Of a DNA stretch of 16,254 bases, positions 5,689 to 13,011 are shown piece after piece. Origin of the DNA: DASPXY01 sp038227745. Lineage in GTDB: Bacteria > Planctomycetota > Planctomycetia > Gemmatales > Gemmataceae. Numbering within the stretch: position 1 is the first letter of the stretch; every line of letters begins with the position of its first letter. The DNA lies in NCBI GenBank assembly GCA_038227745.1, contig JBBRPS010000132.1:1-16254 (forward strand), written 5' to 3'. The notes beneath the pieces are model-generated. The model was given only the letters and a program-made list of their open reading frames with translations. It had not been told where the DNA came from and made no database searches. Both the position numbers and the translations under genes were made by a program.

Positions 5689-6666
5689 TCACCGATCGAG
5701 GTCGGCGGTGTCGAGCCTCCCCTCAACCCGCAGCCTGCGGAACTGCTCCAGCGTCTGGCGGATGCCCTCCCCCAGCGGCGTGTGCGGCATCGGCCCCAGG
5801 TCGCGCTGCAGGCCGCTGTCATCCAGGTCGTACGCGATCGCGAGCTGGCGGTCGCCGTACGTGATCAGCTTCGCCGCGGCCGGCTCGACCTCGCACAGCG
5901 CCCGGTGGAACGCCGGCATCTCGACCACGTCGCCGCGCAGGTTGTACGACTTGCCCCCCGTGTAGGGCGCCTCCAGGCAGCGCAGGAAGATCTTCGCCAC
6001 GTCATCGACGTACTGCAGGTCCTGGCGGCCGCCGTAGCTGATGTGATAGGGGCGGCCCAGCGCCAGCGACTTGATCGCCTTGGTCGGCTCGCTGGTCATG
6101 CCGAAATCGCGGCCGACGCCGTAGACCGTCCACGGTCGCAGCCCGACGCTCGACAGGCCGTGGTCCTGGAAGTAGACGCGGGCGTTGCCCTCGTTGCAGC
6201 ACTTGAAGACGCCGTAGTGCGTCGTCGGCGTCAGCGGCACAGCGTCGCCGAGCGCGCCGGGGGCGTAGTCGGACGGCGGCCCGAACACCGCCGCCGAGCT
6301 GGCGTAGACGAGGCGCTGCACCTGCCCGCCGGACTGCCGCACCGCCTCGAAGACGGCGAGAGTGCCGACGACGTTGACCTGCGCGCCCAGGAGCGGGTTG
6401 TCGCGGCAGACGGGCACCTGCAGGCCGGCGAGGTGGACCAGGTGCGTGATGCCGTGGTCCGCGAGCGCCCGCCGCAGCCCGGCGAGGTCGCTCACGTCGC
6501 CGGCCACGAAGCCGACAGAGCGGACGCGCTCGTCGTCGAGGATCTGGCGGAGGCGGCGCGGGTCCTCCTTGAGGTCGTAGATCCAGACGCGGTCGCCGCG
6601 CTCGAGGAGGTTGCGAGCGATCCAACTCCCGATGCAGCCGTAGCCGCCGGTCAACAGTACGCGCAT
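5689..6666 (-). CDS. NAD-dependent epimerase/dehydratase (extended SDR family)
   Basis: This 325-residue cytoplasmic enzyme has a Rossmann fold with the NAD motif TGGYGCIG at 6-13, an acidic residue after the second strand (Asp31) that favours NAD over NADP, an LVHLAGLQVP strand at 76-85, and the catalytic set Ser123/124 (VYASSAAVFG), Tyr151 and Lys155 (YGVFK). The length and motifs are those of UDP-glucose 4-epimerase and related sugar-nucleotide dehydratases. The exact substrate cannot be read from sequence; no glycosyltransferase or polysaccharide genes are nearby. RPWTVYGVGRDFGMT at 177-191 is the usual substrate-proximal loop. The ATG at 6666 begins exactly at the conserved first strand (MRVLLTGG), so the start is well supported even though no strong ribosome site is visible. 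It stands alone, with unrelated genes on both sides. Confidence 0.88.
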   Translation of the reverse strand: MRVLLTGGYGCIGSWIARNLLERGDRVWIYDLKEDPRRLRQILDDERVRSVGFVAGDVSDLAGLRRALADHGITHLVHLAGLQVPVCRDNPLLGAQVNVVGTLAVFEAVRQSGGQVQRLVYASSAAVFGPPSDYAPGALGDAVPLTPTTHYGVFKCCNEGNARVYFQDHGLSSVGLRPWTVYGVGRDFGMTSEPTKAIKSLALGRPYHISYGGRQDLQYVDDVAKIFLRCLEAPYTGGKSYNLRGDVVEMPAFHRALCEVEPAAAKLITYGDRQLAIAYDLDDSGLQRDLGPMPHTPLGEGIRQTLEQFRRLRVEGRLDTADLDR

Positions 6667-6825
6667 GAGAAGGCACCGTCAGGGCAGGGGGACACCGGTC
6701 GAAGCCACAGGGGAGAGGATAGCGAGCGCGGGGGCGGCGGGCGAGCGCCGGCGCGGAGAGCCTCAGGGCAACGCGCGCGGAAACCTTCGCCCTGGCGCGC
6801 CGGCATGAGCAGGCCGGCGACGGTG

Positions 6826-7364
6826 TCAAGCCTTCTCGACATCGTCTTTGTCGGCGTACTGCGGTGGGCTTTTGCCGACCCGCTTTGTCACCTTGGGGAA
6901 CTTGCCCTTGGGCACCGTCTCCTCAATGGCCTCGAGGTTGATCTGGTGCCACCAATCGTCGCCGAAGTCGAACCAGTAGCCGAAACGGTCGCCCACCTTC
7001 AGGGCCAGCGACTCGATGGTGGTGCTGTCCACACGACCAGCCGGCGGGTTCTTCTCCCCCTTTCGGTCTGGAAGGCGCTGGGCAATACATACCTCGGCCC
7101 TTCCGGGTCCATCGGCCCTTTACCAAACTGGAACTCATACATGTGTTCTTCCGAGCGGCCGAAGGCGTCGAAGATGGCATGGTGCAGATCTTCGAGGGTC
7201 TGGTCGCCTCGAATCTGGATGGTGCGGGACATCACCGGATTCTTCTTGGCAAACTTCTCGGTGATCGGGCCGCTGAGGAGGAAGACCTCCAGGGTGTAGA
7301 GCCGCACTTTGCCCTGCTCGGCTGGCTGCCCGCTTGTCGCTGCTGTTTTTTTCGCCCGTGCCAT
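6826..7364 (-). pseudogene. plasmid pRiA4b ORF-3-like protein, frameshifted
   Basis: Two adjoining minus-strand frames make one protein. The first (7364 to about 7064) reads through RLYTLEVFLLSGPITEKFAK and LEDLHHAIFDAFGRSEEHMY to LPSAFQTE. The second resumes with AGRVDSTTIESLALKVGDRF and then GYWFDFGDDWWHQINLEAI. DAFGR...H-x-Y-x-F followed by a Y-x-FDFGDDWxH block is the mark of the pRiA4b ORF-3/IS1096 TnpR-like family, whose role is uncertain though often linked to mobile DNA. The break lies at a homopolymer (minus-strand GAAAGGGGGAG, plus-strand 7056-7064). Restoring one base gives an uninterrupted 179-residue protein. The start at 7364 has GGAGG with good spacing. This is either a true one-base deletion, a sequencing error, or, less likely, a -1 programmed frameshift. 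Confidence 0.75.
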
Positions 7365-7445
7365 CGGTCCCTCCTTCTCGGTTGCTGCGGAGTCCTCGGC
7401 TGACAGTTACCCTTGGGTCAGTTTAGCTCCTCGTGCTGACCTGGC

Positions 7446-7715
7446 CTACTCCATTCGGGCGTAAAGATCGCCGAAGGCACGATCCCACTTCGGCAGAGCC
7501 TCCTGGGACACGACCTGAATCCCGATCTGCTTCAAGTGCGGCAGGAGTTCCGCCCATTCCGGCCTGGCTCGCAGGGGTGGTGTCCCTGCAGGGTTGCCAA
7601 CCTTCAAAATGCCAGCTTTTTCCGCGAACTGCTGGAGCGCCGACTTTTCGGCGCCGAGCTGATAACCGCCTGCCCACAATGGACTTACGTCATCTTGGCA
7701 ATAGTGCAGAGACAC
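7446..7715 (-). pseudogene. unidentified protein fragment overlapping an inverted-repeat element
   Basis: From a possible GTG at 7715 a frame of 89 codons ends in convincing protein sequence: KSALQQFAEKAGILKVGNP, then RPEWAELLPHLKQIGIQVVS and QEALPKWDRAFGDLYARME. I do not recognise the family. The 5' two-thirds coincide with the inverted repeat at 7570-7725. Upstream of that, the frame loses protein character (Arg/Ser/Gly-rich), so I read it as the 3' end of a gene damaged by, or fused to, the repeat element. There is no clear ribosome site at the GTG. It lies just upstream of the broken pRiA4b-like gene on the same strand. Confidence 0.35.
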
Positions 7716-7725
7716 CACCCCTGCG
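7570..7725. repeat. 156-bp element with imperfect 31-base terminal inverted repeats
   Basis: The left arm (7570-7600) begins CGCAGGGGTGGTGTC and ends TTGCCAA. The right arm (7695-7725) is its reverse complement with about four mismatches, 20 of 21 bases matching in the outer part. A seven-base hairpin GCGCCGA/TCGGCGC (7637-7643, 7648-7654) sits almost exactly at the centre. This symmetry suggests a MITE-like element or a large RNA hairpin. No target-site duplication was identified. Confidence 0.6.
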
Positions 7726-7753
7726 CCGGTCCAAGATTTCTTGTTTTTCCGCC

Positions 7754-7783
7754 TTGACAGTGCTTCCCCCCGGATCGTAATAT
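7754..7783 (+). promoter_or_regulatory. sigma70-like promoter without a following gene
   Basis: A consensus TTGACA (7754-7759) is followed after 18 bases by TAATAT (7778-7783). It is one of the best -35 elements in the window. The first protein gene on this strand starts 490 bases later, beyond a terminator, so the promoter appears to serve a non-coding transcript. Confidence 0.55.
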
Positions 7784-7789
7784 ACGGGT

Positions 7790-8102
7790 GGTTGGTGGGA
7801 ACACCCCTCAACCACTCCTGTCTAGGATCAAGTGTGGGAAGGTTTCTTGAAACAGTTCGGCCCAATGAACACTCCCCCCATTCCAGGACACTTCCGCGAA
7901 TGGGCATGAGCGTTTGATTGTGGACCCATCTGGGTGACCGCTGAACACGTCCTTCATCGCCCACGGACGGCGACGACTTGAACGACCAGGAGTTTCCCTG
8001 AACGACGGAGTCCCCCAAACTCCGCCATCTTTGCGCCGAACCTTCCGGAAGCGGAGTAGGTCCCGAGCCCCCCTGGGACTTGCACGCTTCCGGATGTTTT
8101 TT
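7790..8102 (+). ncRNA. candidate structured RNA of about 310 nt
   Basis: The segment lies between a sigma70-like promoter and a strong intrinsic terminator, has no convincing reading frame on either strand, and is visibly less GC-rich than its surroundings. Several local foldbacks can be seen: GTGGTTG/CAACCAC (7788-7794 with 7809-7815) right at the predicted 5' end, GGAGTTT with AAACTCC in the middle (about 7991-8026), and ACCCA/TGGGT near 7925. I looked for landmarks of RNase P RNA (GAGGAAAGTCC), SRP RNA (GGTCCGGAAGGAAGC) and tmRNA and found none. It is too long for a typical 6S RNA. The identity is unknown and existence of the RNA is inference; a decayed mobile element is the main alternative. 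Confidence 0.4.
8044..8102 (+). terminator. intrinsic terminator of the orphan transcript
   Basis: TCCGGAAGCG (8044-8053) pairs over ten bases with CGCTTCCGGA (8085-8094). Inside it GTCCC pairs with GGGAC. Six Ts (8097-8102) follow after two bases. The orientation is plus-strand only, since the other side has no T-run. A separate seven-base hairpin, TGGCGAA/TTCGCCA, is at 8142-8161. Confidence 0.65.
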
Positions 8103-8276
8103 GCGCCCCTCGCATGGAACTCCCCGACCCGATCGCCGCCCTGGCGAACGGCCATTCGCCAACAGGTCATTTGATAATGCAATAGGCGCGAGTCCCGGCA
8201 ATCGTATCTTGATGAGGTGCCGCGCAGCCGCGGCCGACGACGGCGGCGCCGTTGTCGCGTGAACTACAATAACCTC
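8103..8276. other. upstream region of the SirB1-like gene
   Basis: This gene-free spacer holds a small hairpin (8142-8161). A TACAAT hexamer at 8265-8270, only six bases before the start codon, resembles a -10 element but is too close to serve this start unless translation begins further in. No clear -35 was found. Confidence 0.3.
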
Positions 8277-9098
8277 ATGGACCTCAACCTTGCCCTGCGC
8301 CGACTGGCCGAAGACCCTGCCGCCCCGCTCGATCTGGCGGAGCTGGCCCTCGCCCTGGCGCGCGACGAGTACCCCGACCTCGACGTGGAGGCGTACCTGG
8401 CCGAGCTGAACGCCATGGCGCACGAGGCGCGGCACTACCTGCGCGGCGACCTGGCGGCGCGCGTGACGGGGCTGTGTCGCTACCTGTTCCATGAGATGGG
8501 CTTCCGCGGCAACGGCTGCGACTACTACGACGCGCGCAACAGCTACCTCAACGACGTCCTCGACCGCCGCACCGGCATCCCGATCAGCCTGTCCGTGGTG
8601 GCGATGACAGTCGGCGGCCGCGCCGGCCTGGAGGTGCAGGGCGTCGGACTGCCGGGACACTTCGTCGTCAAGGCGGTACACGATGGGCGCGAAGAGCTGT
8701 TCGACCCGTTCCACGGCGGCCGGCGGCTGACGGCCGCGGACTGCGAGACGCTGGTGCGGCAGGCGACGGGTCAACCGTTCCACGCCACGGCGCTGAACTT
8801 GCGGGCCATCCCGCTGGGGTCGATGGTGACGCGCATGCTGAATAACCTGAAGGCGGTCTACCTCAAGGGGGACGACTTCCCGCGGGCGGTACGGGTGATG
8901 GAGCGTCTGCTCCAGCTCTATCCCGCCGACGCGGAGCAGCGGCGCGACCTGGGGGCCAGCCTCCTCCACGCCGACCAGCCCGGCAAGGCAATCGACCACC
9001 TCAGCGCCTACCTGAAGGCGGTGCCCGACGCCGGCGACGCCGAGGCCGTGCGAAAGCTGCTGGACCAGGCGCGGCGGCATGTCGCGGAATGGAATTGA
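8277..9098 (+). CDS. SirB1/transglutaminase-like protein with TPR tail
   Basis: This 273-residue cytoplasmic protein belongs to the SirB1 (YchA-like) group, a transglutaminase-related fold. The core is seen in YDARNSYLNDVLDRRTGIPI at 84-103 followed by SLSVVAM, then GVGLPGHFVVK at 122-132 with His128, and LFDPFHGGRRLT at 141-152 with Asp143, the positions of the His and Asp of the transglutaminase triad. The nucleophilic Cys seems replaced (Ser104/Ser106 region), as I recall for the family, so enzymatic activity is doubtful. The C-terminal part (about 185-270) forms tetratricopeptide-like helices. The function of the family is not settled. The start at 8277 is an ATG without a strong ribosome site. 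The next gene converges from the other side. Confidence 0.85.
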   Translation: MDLNLALRRLAEDPAAPLDLAELALALARDEYPDLDVEAYLAELNAMAHEARHYLRGDLAARVTGLCRYLFHEMGFRGNGCDYYDARNSYLNDVLDRRTGIPISLSVVAMTVGGRAGLEVQGVGLPGHFVVKAVHDGREELFDPFHGGRRLTAADCETLVRQATGQPFHATALNLRAIPLGSMVTRMLNNLKAVYLKGDDFPRAVRVMERLLQLYPADAEQRRDLGASLLHADQPGKAIDHLSAYLKAVPDAGDAEAVRKLLDQARRHVAEWN

Positions 9099-9102
9099 CA
9101 TC

Positions 9103-9178
9103 AGTGACGAGTGGAAAGTGAAAAGTGCGGCCACTCCTCACTCCTCACTCGTCACTCCTCACTCGTCACTCCTCACTT
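9103..9178. repeat. CACTC-type simple repeat between convergent genes
   Basis: Units of about seven bases (CTCACTC, CTCGTCA) are repeated from 9131 to 9178. An opposite copy, AGTGACGAGTG at 9103-9113, is the exact complement of CACTCGTCACT at 9146-9156 and 9160-9170. Fold-back would give a hairpin between the two genes that could end both transcripts. The kinase stop codon lies inside the repeat. Confidence 0.65.
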
Positions 9179-10678
9179 TTTGTTCCGCGCCTCCCGCACC
9201 TGGCGAAGGATCTCCCGCGCCCCCGGCTCGTCCGGCGTGTACAGCGCCTCGAGGCCCGCCCAGATGCGCTCCGCCGCCGCGGCCTTGCCCTCGGCGCGCA
9301 GCGCTGCCGCGTTCGCCAACGCTTTCCGCACCGAGACCCAGCGCGCCTTCGCCGTGGCCGGGTCGTCCAGCTGCTCCAGGCCCTGCTCGGCGCGGTGCAC
9401 CCACTCCTTCTCGGACTCGACGCCCTGGAAGACCGCCACCAGGTTTCCCCACACCTTGCGCGCCGCGGCGGCGTCGCCTTCCAGGCGCAGCCGTTCCCCG
9501 CGCTGGTAGAAGCCCTGGGCCGCGCTCATCGCCGGCGCTTCCTCACGCGGCGGCGGCGGCGGCGCCTCGTCGCTGTCGGCCATGAACCGCCACACGATCA
9601 GCCCGACACTCAGCAGCAGCAGCGGTACCAACACCCAGGCGCGGTTGAACAGCCGCGTCACCGGACCGCCGTACTTCGCGCGCTCCAGCTCCTCGCGCAT
9701 CAGCCGGCTCATCAGCGTCGCCGGCCCCGGCTTGCCCTCGAACAACTCCGGCGCCGGTTTGTTCTCCGCGATGGTCGCCTCCCGCTGGGCCCCCGCCTCG
9801 GTGAAGAGGCCCTTGCGCTCGAGCTTGCGGCGGACGGCGTCGAGCTGCTTGGCCAGGACCAGGCAGTCGGCGGGGCGCTCGGCCGGGTCCTTGGCGAGCA
9901 ACTGGCAGACGATCTCGTCGATCTCGTAGGGCACGTCCTCGACGATCTGGTGGGGCGGGTCGAACTGGGCGTAACGATGCTTGTGGAGCAGCTCCAGGAA
10001 GGTGTTGCCCTCGAAGGGCGTGCGGCCGGTCAGCAGGGTGTAGAGCAAGACGCCGAGCGAGTAGAGGTCGCTGCGCTTGCTGACGGGCTTGCCGGCCGCC
10101 TGCTCCGGTGAGAGGAACTCGGCGGTGCCGACGATGCCGCCGGTCGCCGTCAGGTGGTTGGTGGCGAAGACCTTGGCGATGCCGAAGTCGGTCAGCTTGA
10201 TCTTGCCGTCGGGCGTGCGCAGGACGTTCGGGAGCTTGATGTCGCGGTGGATGACGCCGTGGTCGTGGGCGTGCTTGAGCGCCGGGCAGAGCTGCAGGGC
10301 GATGTCCAGGACCTCCTGCCACGGCAGCCGCCGCTGCTCCATCAGGATGTCCTCGAGGTTCTGGCCCTCGACGTACTCCATCGCGTAAAAGTACTGGCCG
10401 TTCTCGAAGCCGGACTCGTAGAAGCGGACGATGCCGGGGTGGTCGAGCTGGCTGAGCGTCTCGATCTCGCGCTGGAAGCGGTGCAGAAAGCCGACGTCCT
10501 GGGCCAGCTCGGCGGCGAGGATTTTCAGCGCCGCCTGACGGCCGCCGATCTCCTCCTGGGCCAGGTAGACGCGGCCCATGCCGCCGCGCCCCAGTTCCTT
10601 GAAGATCACCCACTTGCCCAGCCGATCGCCGATCATGGGAATGGCCCGTGGTCCGTTGAGACAGGTTTCCCTCAGCAT
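9173..10678 (-). CDS. membrane-anchored Ser/Thr protein kinase (PknB type)
   Basis: This 501-residue protein has a full Hanks-type kinase domain at about 23-285: glycine loop LGRGGMGRVYLA (29-40), Lys52 in ALK, Glu71 in the C-helix, HRDIKLPN at 144-151 with catalytic Asp146, DFG at 164-166 and SPEQ in place of APE at 190-193. All residues needed for catalysis are present. A single transmembrane helix lies at about 348-366 (WVLVPLLLLSVGLIVWRF), followed by a Pro-rich spacer and an outer domain of about 115 residues rich in Ala/Arg/Glu helices that looks TPR-like and may sense a ligand or partner. The start at 10678 has AGGGGG upstream; an ATG at 10636 lacks one and one at 10780 is weaker. Target proteins are unknown. 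No phosphatase gene is adjacent. Confidence 0.92.
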   Translation of the reverse strand: MLRETCLNGPRAIPMIGDRLGKWVIFKELGRGGMGRVYLAQEEIGGRQAALKILAAELAQDVGFLHRFQREIETLSQLDHPGIVRFYESGFENGQYFYAMEYVEGQNLEDILMEQRRLPWQEVLDIALQLCPALKHAHDHGVIHRDIKLPNVLRTPDGKIKLTDFGIAKVFATNHLTATGGIVGTAEFLSPEQAAGKPVSKRSDLYSLGVLLYTLLTGRTPFEGNTFLELLHKHRYAQFDPPHQIVEDVPYEIDEIVCQLLAKDPAERPADCLVLAKQLDAVRRKLERKGLFTEAGAQREATIAENKPAPELFEGKPGPATLMSRLMREELERAKYGGPVTRLFNRAWVLVPLLLLSVGLIVWRFMADSDEAPPPPPREEAPAMSAAQGFYQRGERLRLEGDAAAARKVWGNLVAVFQGVESEKEWVHRAEQGLEQLDDPATAKARWVSVRKALANAAALRAEGKAAAAERIWAGLEALYTPDEPGAREILRQVREARNKK

Positions 10679-10795
10679 ATCCGATCCCCCTGCCGATTCC
10701 CACAACGCGGCGAGGTTGGCAGTGCGGCGCCCCGGCGCCCTACGGAGGGCAGCACGGTCAAAGCGCGCTCGTTTAGCCATGCGGGACCCAGTAAC

Positions 10796-11242
10796 ATGAG
10801 GCTGGGAGAGACGATAGCGGCACACAATGGCGAGGGCGTCGTGGCAACGGACAACGGACAACGGACGGCGGACAGGACGGCCCTGCTGTTGATCGCGCAC
10901 GGCAGCCGGCAGGACGAGGCCAACGCGGATCTGCACCGCGTCGTTGGGGAGATGACGCGACGCGGGCGGTACGCCATCGTCGAGGCGTCGTACCTGGAGC
11001 TCGCCGAGCCGACGGTCCCGCAGGGGGCGGCGGCGTGCGTGGCCCGGGGGGCGCGGCGGGTGATCCTGCTGCCGTACTTCCTGTCGGCCGGCGTCCACGT
11101 CCGCCGCGACCTGGCTGCCCTGCGCGAGCAGCTCGCGGCGGAGCACGCGGGGGTCGAGTTCCGGTTGGCCGAGCCGCTCGGGCCGCACCCGCTGCTGCTG
11201 GAGGTGGTGGCCGAGCGCGCCCGCGAGGCGGAGGGCGCCTGA
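10796..11242 (+). CDS. short CbiX-type sirohydrochlorin chelatase-like protein
   Basis: Up to 148 residues with the single-domain CbiX(S) pattern. ALLLIAHGSR carries the metal-binding His of the family. VILLPYFLSAGVHVRRDL carries the second conserved His block (G-x-H-V-R-x-D), and a HPLLLEVVAERAREA tail follows. Such enzymes insert cobalt, nickel or iron into sirohydrochlorin on the way to B12, F430 or sirohaem; the metal cannot be told from sequence, and no other tetrapyrrole gene is in the window. The true start is uncertain: the ATG at 10796 gives an N-terminus encoded partly by a CAACGGA repeat (10844-10865), while a GTG at 10841 with GAGGG upstream would give 133 residues, nearer the usual size. 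It is divergent from the kinase gene. Confidence 0.8.
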   Translation: MRLGETIAAHNGEGVVATDNGQRTADRTALLLIAHGSRQDEANADLHRVVGEMTRRGRYAIVEASYLELAEPTVPQGAAACVARGARRVILLPYFLSAGVHVRRDLAALREQLAAEHAGVEFRLAEPLGPHPLLLEVVAERAREAEGA

Positions 11243-11268
11243 GCCGCCTGGGCCACGGGGAGTTTTGT

Positions 11269-11296
11269 TTGACCCGGCCCGCGCACCGACTATGCT
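11269..11296 (+). promoter_or_regulatory. promoter of the MFS gene
   Basis: TTGACC (11269-11274) and TATGCT (11291-11296) are separated by 16 bases and lie about 50 bases before the transporter start. This suggests the transporter is transcribed separately from the chelatase. Confidence 0.5.
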
Positions 11297-11349
11297 GTCG
11301 CGAGAGGGGCGTGGCCGGCGCAAGCTTACTCGACGAAAGGCGGCGTGCG

Positions 11350-12999
11350 ATGGGCGGGCGGGGGGGACAGGGCGATGGGCGCGGCAAGTGGCTGGCGCTG
11401 ACGGCGGCGCTGCTCGGCTGGATGTTCGATGGGTTGGAGATGGGCCTGTTCCCGCTGGTCGCGCGGCCGGCCATCGGTGATCTGCTCCAGCAAACCGACG
11501 ACCGCGAGGTCGGCCGCTGGTTCGCCGTGGCCACGGCGGCGTTCCTCGTCGGGGCGGCCACGGGCGGCGTGCTGTTCGGCTGGCTGGGCGACCGCGTCGG
11601 CCGCGTCCGCGCCATGACCCTGTCGGTGCTCACCTACTCCGTCTTCAGCGGCCTGTGCGCCTTCGCTCAATCCCCCGAGCAGATATCCATACTCCGCTTC
11701 GTGTCCGCCCTGGGCATGGGCGGCGAGTGGGCGCTGGGGGTGGCGCTGGTCATGGAAATCTGGCCCGACAGTTCGCGTGCGTTCCTGGCGGGGTTGATCG
11801 GCGCCGCCGCCAACGTCGGCTATCTCCTGATGGGGCTGGTGGGCGCCTGGGTGGCGACGAACCTGGAGGCAATCGGGAAAGGCCTCCTGGGGCTGGGGCT
11901 GCCCGCGGACTGGGTCGAGCCGCTGGTGCGCCACTCGGGCTGGCGCCTGCTGATGCTTCTGGGGGCGGTGCCGGCGCTGCTGACCTTCTTCATCCGCCTG
12001 TTCGTGCCGGAGTCGGAGCGCTGGGAGCAGGAGCAGCGCCGCGGAACCACCTCGAACTGGGCGGCGCGCGACCTGGCCGGCGTCGGCGTCGGGGCACTCG
12101 GAGCGCTGGCGCTGATCTATCTCTGGGCGACGGACCTGAGTCTGCTGGTCCAGGTTCCGCTCTCGCTGCTGGCCCTGGCGGTGGTCGCGGTGGGCTACAC
12201 TTACCCGGTCCTCCGTTACCTGCAGCGCAGCGCCGCCGCCGAGGTGCTTCAGACCGTGCCGGCGCCTGCCCTCTCCGCCGCGACAGGCGCCGTCCCTGCC
12301 GGCGAAGCGCCGCCTTCCCGGGACTGGACGGGCGAAGGCGCGCGGGAGCCGGCGGGGGGAGGCGACGCTGCCCGCGCCCCGGAGCTGGGGCCGACGCTGC
12401 GGCGCATGTTCCTCGGGGCGTCCCTGGGCGGCGTGGCGCTGCTGGGGACGTGGGCGTCGATCCAGTGGGCCTCGGTGTGGGCCGACAAGCTCGTGGGCGG
12501 CCGCATCCCGGAGGCGAAGGCGGACACGCAGTTCTGGTCGGCGGCCGGGGCCATCATCGGGACCATCCTGGGGGCGCTGCTGGGCGGCTGGGCGGGGCGG
12601 CGCATCGCGTACACGGTGCTGTGCGTGGGGTCGCTGGCGTCGAGCCTGTTCTTCTTCCGCCCGTGGATGGACGCCGAGTACGGGCCGCTGTTCCTGGCGG
12701 GGGCCTTCCTGGCCGGCGGCTTCACGGCGTCGTTCTACGGCTGGCTGCCGCTGTACCTGCCGGAACTCTTCCCGACGCGGGTGCGGGCGACGGGCCAGGG
12801 GTTCAGCTTCAACTTCGGCCGCATCCTCGCCGCGGTGGGGGCGCTGCAGACGGGGAACCTGATCCGCGTGCTCGGCGGCGACGACGCGCGCAGCGGCGGC
12901 TACCCGGTGGCGTGCTCCATCATGAGTCTGATTTACCTGGTCGGCATCGCCATCATCTGGCTGGCGCCGGAGACGCGCGGCAAGCCGCTCCCCGAGTAA
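11350..12999 (+). CDS. MFS transporter
   Basis: This 549-residue inner-membrane carrier belongs to the major facilitator superfamily. The loop 2-3 signature GWLGDRVGRVR is at 77-87, RFVSALGMGGEWALG at 116-130 resembles the sugar/organic-acid porter branch, and the end PETRGKPL is the familiar PET(R/K)G motif after the last helix. Between the two halves there is an unusual middle: two extra hydrophobic helices (about 242-262 and 266-288), then a 60-residue Ala/Pro/Gly-rich, probably disordered segment (about 292-350), making 14 predicted helices rather than 12. The substrate is not predictable; aromatic acid, sialic acid or sugar transporters are nearest in style. The start at 11350 follows GAAAGG at 11335-11340, a longish spacer. 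The gene probably has its own promoter. Confidence 0.87.
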   Translation: MGGRGGQGDGRGKWLALTAALLGWMFDGLEMGLFPLVARPAIGDLLQQTDDREVGRWFAVATAAFLVGAATGGVLFGWLGDRVGRVRAMTLSVLTYSVFSGLCAFAQSPEQISILRFVSALGMGGEWALGVALVMEIWPDSSRAFLAGLIGAAANVGYLLMGLVGAWVATNLEAIGKGLLGLGLPADWVEPLVRHSGWRLLMLLGAVPALLTFFIRLFVPESERWEQEQRRGTTSNWAARDLAGVGVGALGALALIYLWATDLSLLVQVPLSLLALAVVAVGYTYPVLRYLQRSAAAEVLQTVPAPALSAATGAVPAGEAPPSRDWTGEGAREPAGGGDAARAPELGPTLRRMFLGASLGGVALLGTWASIQWASVWADKLVGGRIPEAKADTQFWSAAGAIIGTILGALLGGWAGRRIAYTVLCVGSLASSLFFFRPWMDAEYGPLFLAGAFLAGGFTASFYGWLPLYLPELFPTRVRATGQGFSFNFGRILAAVGALQTGNLIRVLGGDDARSGGYPVACSIMSLIYLVGIAIIWLAPETRGKPLPE

Positions 13000-13011
13000 G
13001 CTGTTCTGGGT

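Noticed and set aside
7056..7064. Programmed -1 frameshift as the preferred reading of the pRiA4b-like gene
   Set aside because: The site is not a standard X-XXY-YYZ slippery heptamer and the break is explained more simply by loss of one base in a homopolymer.
7790..8102. RNase P RNA, SRP RNA or tmRNA
   Set aside because: The conserved sequence landmarks of these RNAs were looked for on both strands and not found.
7716..9134. Long minus-strand frame continuing up through the SirB1-like gene
   Set aside because: Most of it is the antisense shadow of the SirB1-like gene and the rest lacks protein character; only the last part (7446-7715) looks coding.
9131..9178. Possible CRISPR-like array
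   Set aside because: Units are about seven bases without unique spacers; it is a simple repeat.
10679..11323. Extension of the kinase reading frame far upstream
   Set aside because: It is antisense to the CbiX gene and compositionally abnormal; the kinase start with AGGGGG upstream is at 10678.
11035..11349. In-frame upstream extension of the MFS gene
   Set aside because: It overlaps the CbiX gene in another frame and is Gly/Arg/Pro-rich; the promoter at 11269-11296 lies inside it.
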